Shown: piece by piece, positions 21,107 through 21,263 of the stretch | Layout of the letters: every line of letters begins with the position of its first letter | Numbering within the stretch: position 1 is the first letter of the stretch | Origin: Anaerolineales bacterium UBA2317 | Lineage (GTDB): Bacteria; Chloroflexota; Anaerolineae; Anaerolineales; Villigracilaceae | Assembly (NCBI GenBank): GCA_002345215.1 | Contig: DDVH01000007.1 | Location: forward strand, 1 to 21,263 | Reading direction: 5' to 3' | Length of the DNA: 21,263 nucleotides | The notes under the pieces: generated by a model | Database searches by the model: none | What the model was told of the DNA's origin: nothing | Seen by the model: only the letters and a program-made list of their open reading frames with translations | Position numbers and translations under genes: made by a program

Positions 21107-21263
21107 TTATCGAATCGCTTCTTCAGTGCTGGCATCAAAGATGTGGAATTTATCCATATCAAAGATGACTTGCATTTCATCACCAACACGTTTCTTGGAG
21201 CGTGGATCCACGCGGGCAATGAATGTATTTTTACCATTGACTAAATACAAGAAAGTTTCATTT
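21107..21263 (-). CDS. MalK/UgpC-type sugar ABC transporter ATPase, C-terminal end (partial)
   Basis: Only the last 52 codons are in the window; the gene runs off the right edge. The visible residues read NETFLYLVNGKNTFIARVDPRSKKRVG, then EMQVIFDMDKFHIFDASTEEAIR and a TAA at 21107-21109. This is the end of the TOBE/OB regulatory domain of MalK/UgpC/MsmX-type ATPases, where 'F-x-A-R-V-D-P-R-S-x-x-x-x-G' and 'F-D-x-x-x-x-H-x-F-D-x-x-T-x-x-A-I' are characteristic. Such ATPases power binding-protein-dependent import of sugars and often serve several permeases. The GH13 gene next in line suggests maltodextrin as a substrate. The nucleotide-binding domain is outside the window, so the exact subfamily is open. 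Confidence 0.88.
   Translation of the reverse strand, partial: NETFLYLVNGKNTFIARVDPRSKKRVGDEMQVIFDMDKFHIFDASTEEAIR

Overview
The window is bacterial and, by inference, comes from a member of the Chloroflexota, most likely class Anaerolineae. The evidence is indirect. Surface lipoproteins carry long Thr/Pro-rich linkers. ABC-2 exporter permeases of the DUF990 type sit beside a UgpC/MalK-type sugar ATPase and a GH13 maltodextrinase. The base composition is moderately AT-rich. Intergenic gaps are short and filled with palindromic repeats and near-perfect palindromic terminators. No marker here fixes the genus.

Left part (1-5748). The end of a GNAT acetyltransferase runs in from the left on the + strand. 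It converges on a tight minus-strand cluster of seven genes, in transcription order: a membrane-anchored dihaem cytochrome c, an orphan sensor histidine kinase, two small membrane proteins, a SAM methyltransferase, a VOC/glyoxalase-fold protein and a second GNAT. Gaps run from 0 to about 18 bases, so this reads as one operon with a promoter near 5635.

Middle (5749-9592). On the minus strand lie rpsO and pnp in their classical order, followed by a BASS-family sodium/solute symporter. Each unit ends in a strong hairpin terminator. The rpsO-pnp spacer holds a terminator, a large hairpin and a predicted three-way junction, which fits post-transcriptional control of pnp. The 9499-9981 gap is the only long gene-free stretch. 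It holds the rpsO promoter and leader, two dispersed-repeat-like palindromes, and a compact + strand unit with an 18-codon ORF whose ribosome binding site can be paired away, followed by a terminator.

Right-centre (9982-14794), + strand: a three-gene ABC exporter (ATPase and two DUF990 permeases, overlapping or touching), a terminator, two overlapping paralogous lipoproteins, and a sirtuin deacylase whose start codon abuts a degenerate heptamer tandem repeat.

Right part (14830-21263), minus strand: a 1263-residue polytopic membrane protein and a 272-residue membrane protein that share a duplicated N-terminal module, then a GH13 cyclomaltodextrinase-like enzyme and the C-terminal end of a MalK/UgpC-type ATPase. 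The last two suggest import and cytoplasmic breakdown of maltodextrins.

No CRISPR array, tRNA, rRNA, transposase or phage gene was recognised. Most genes are recognisable housekeeping or metabolic families. The less explained parts are the small structured unit at 9736-9889, the leader structures of pnp, the repeat families and the duplicated membrane module.
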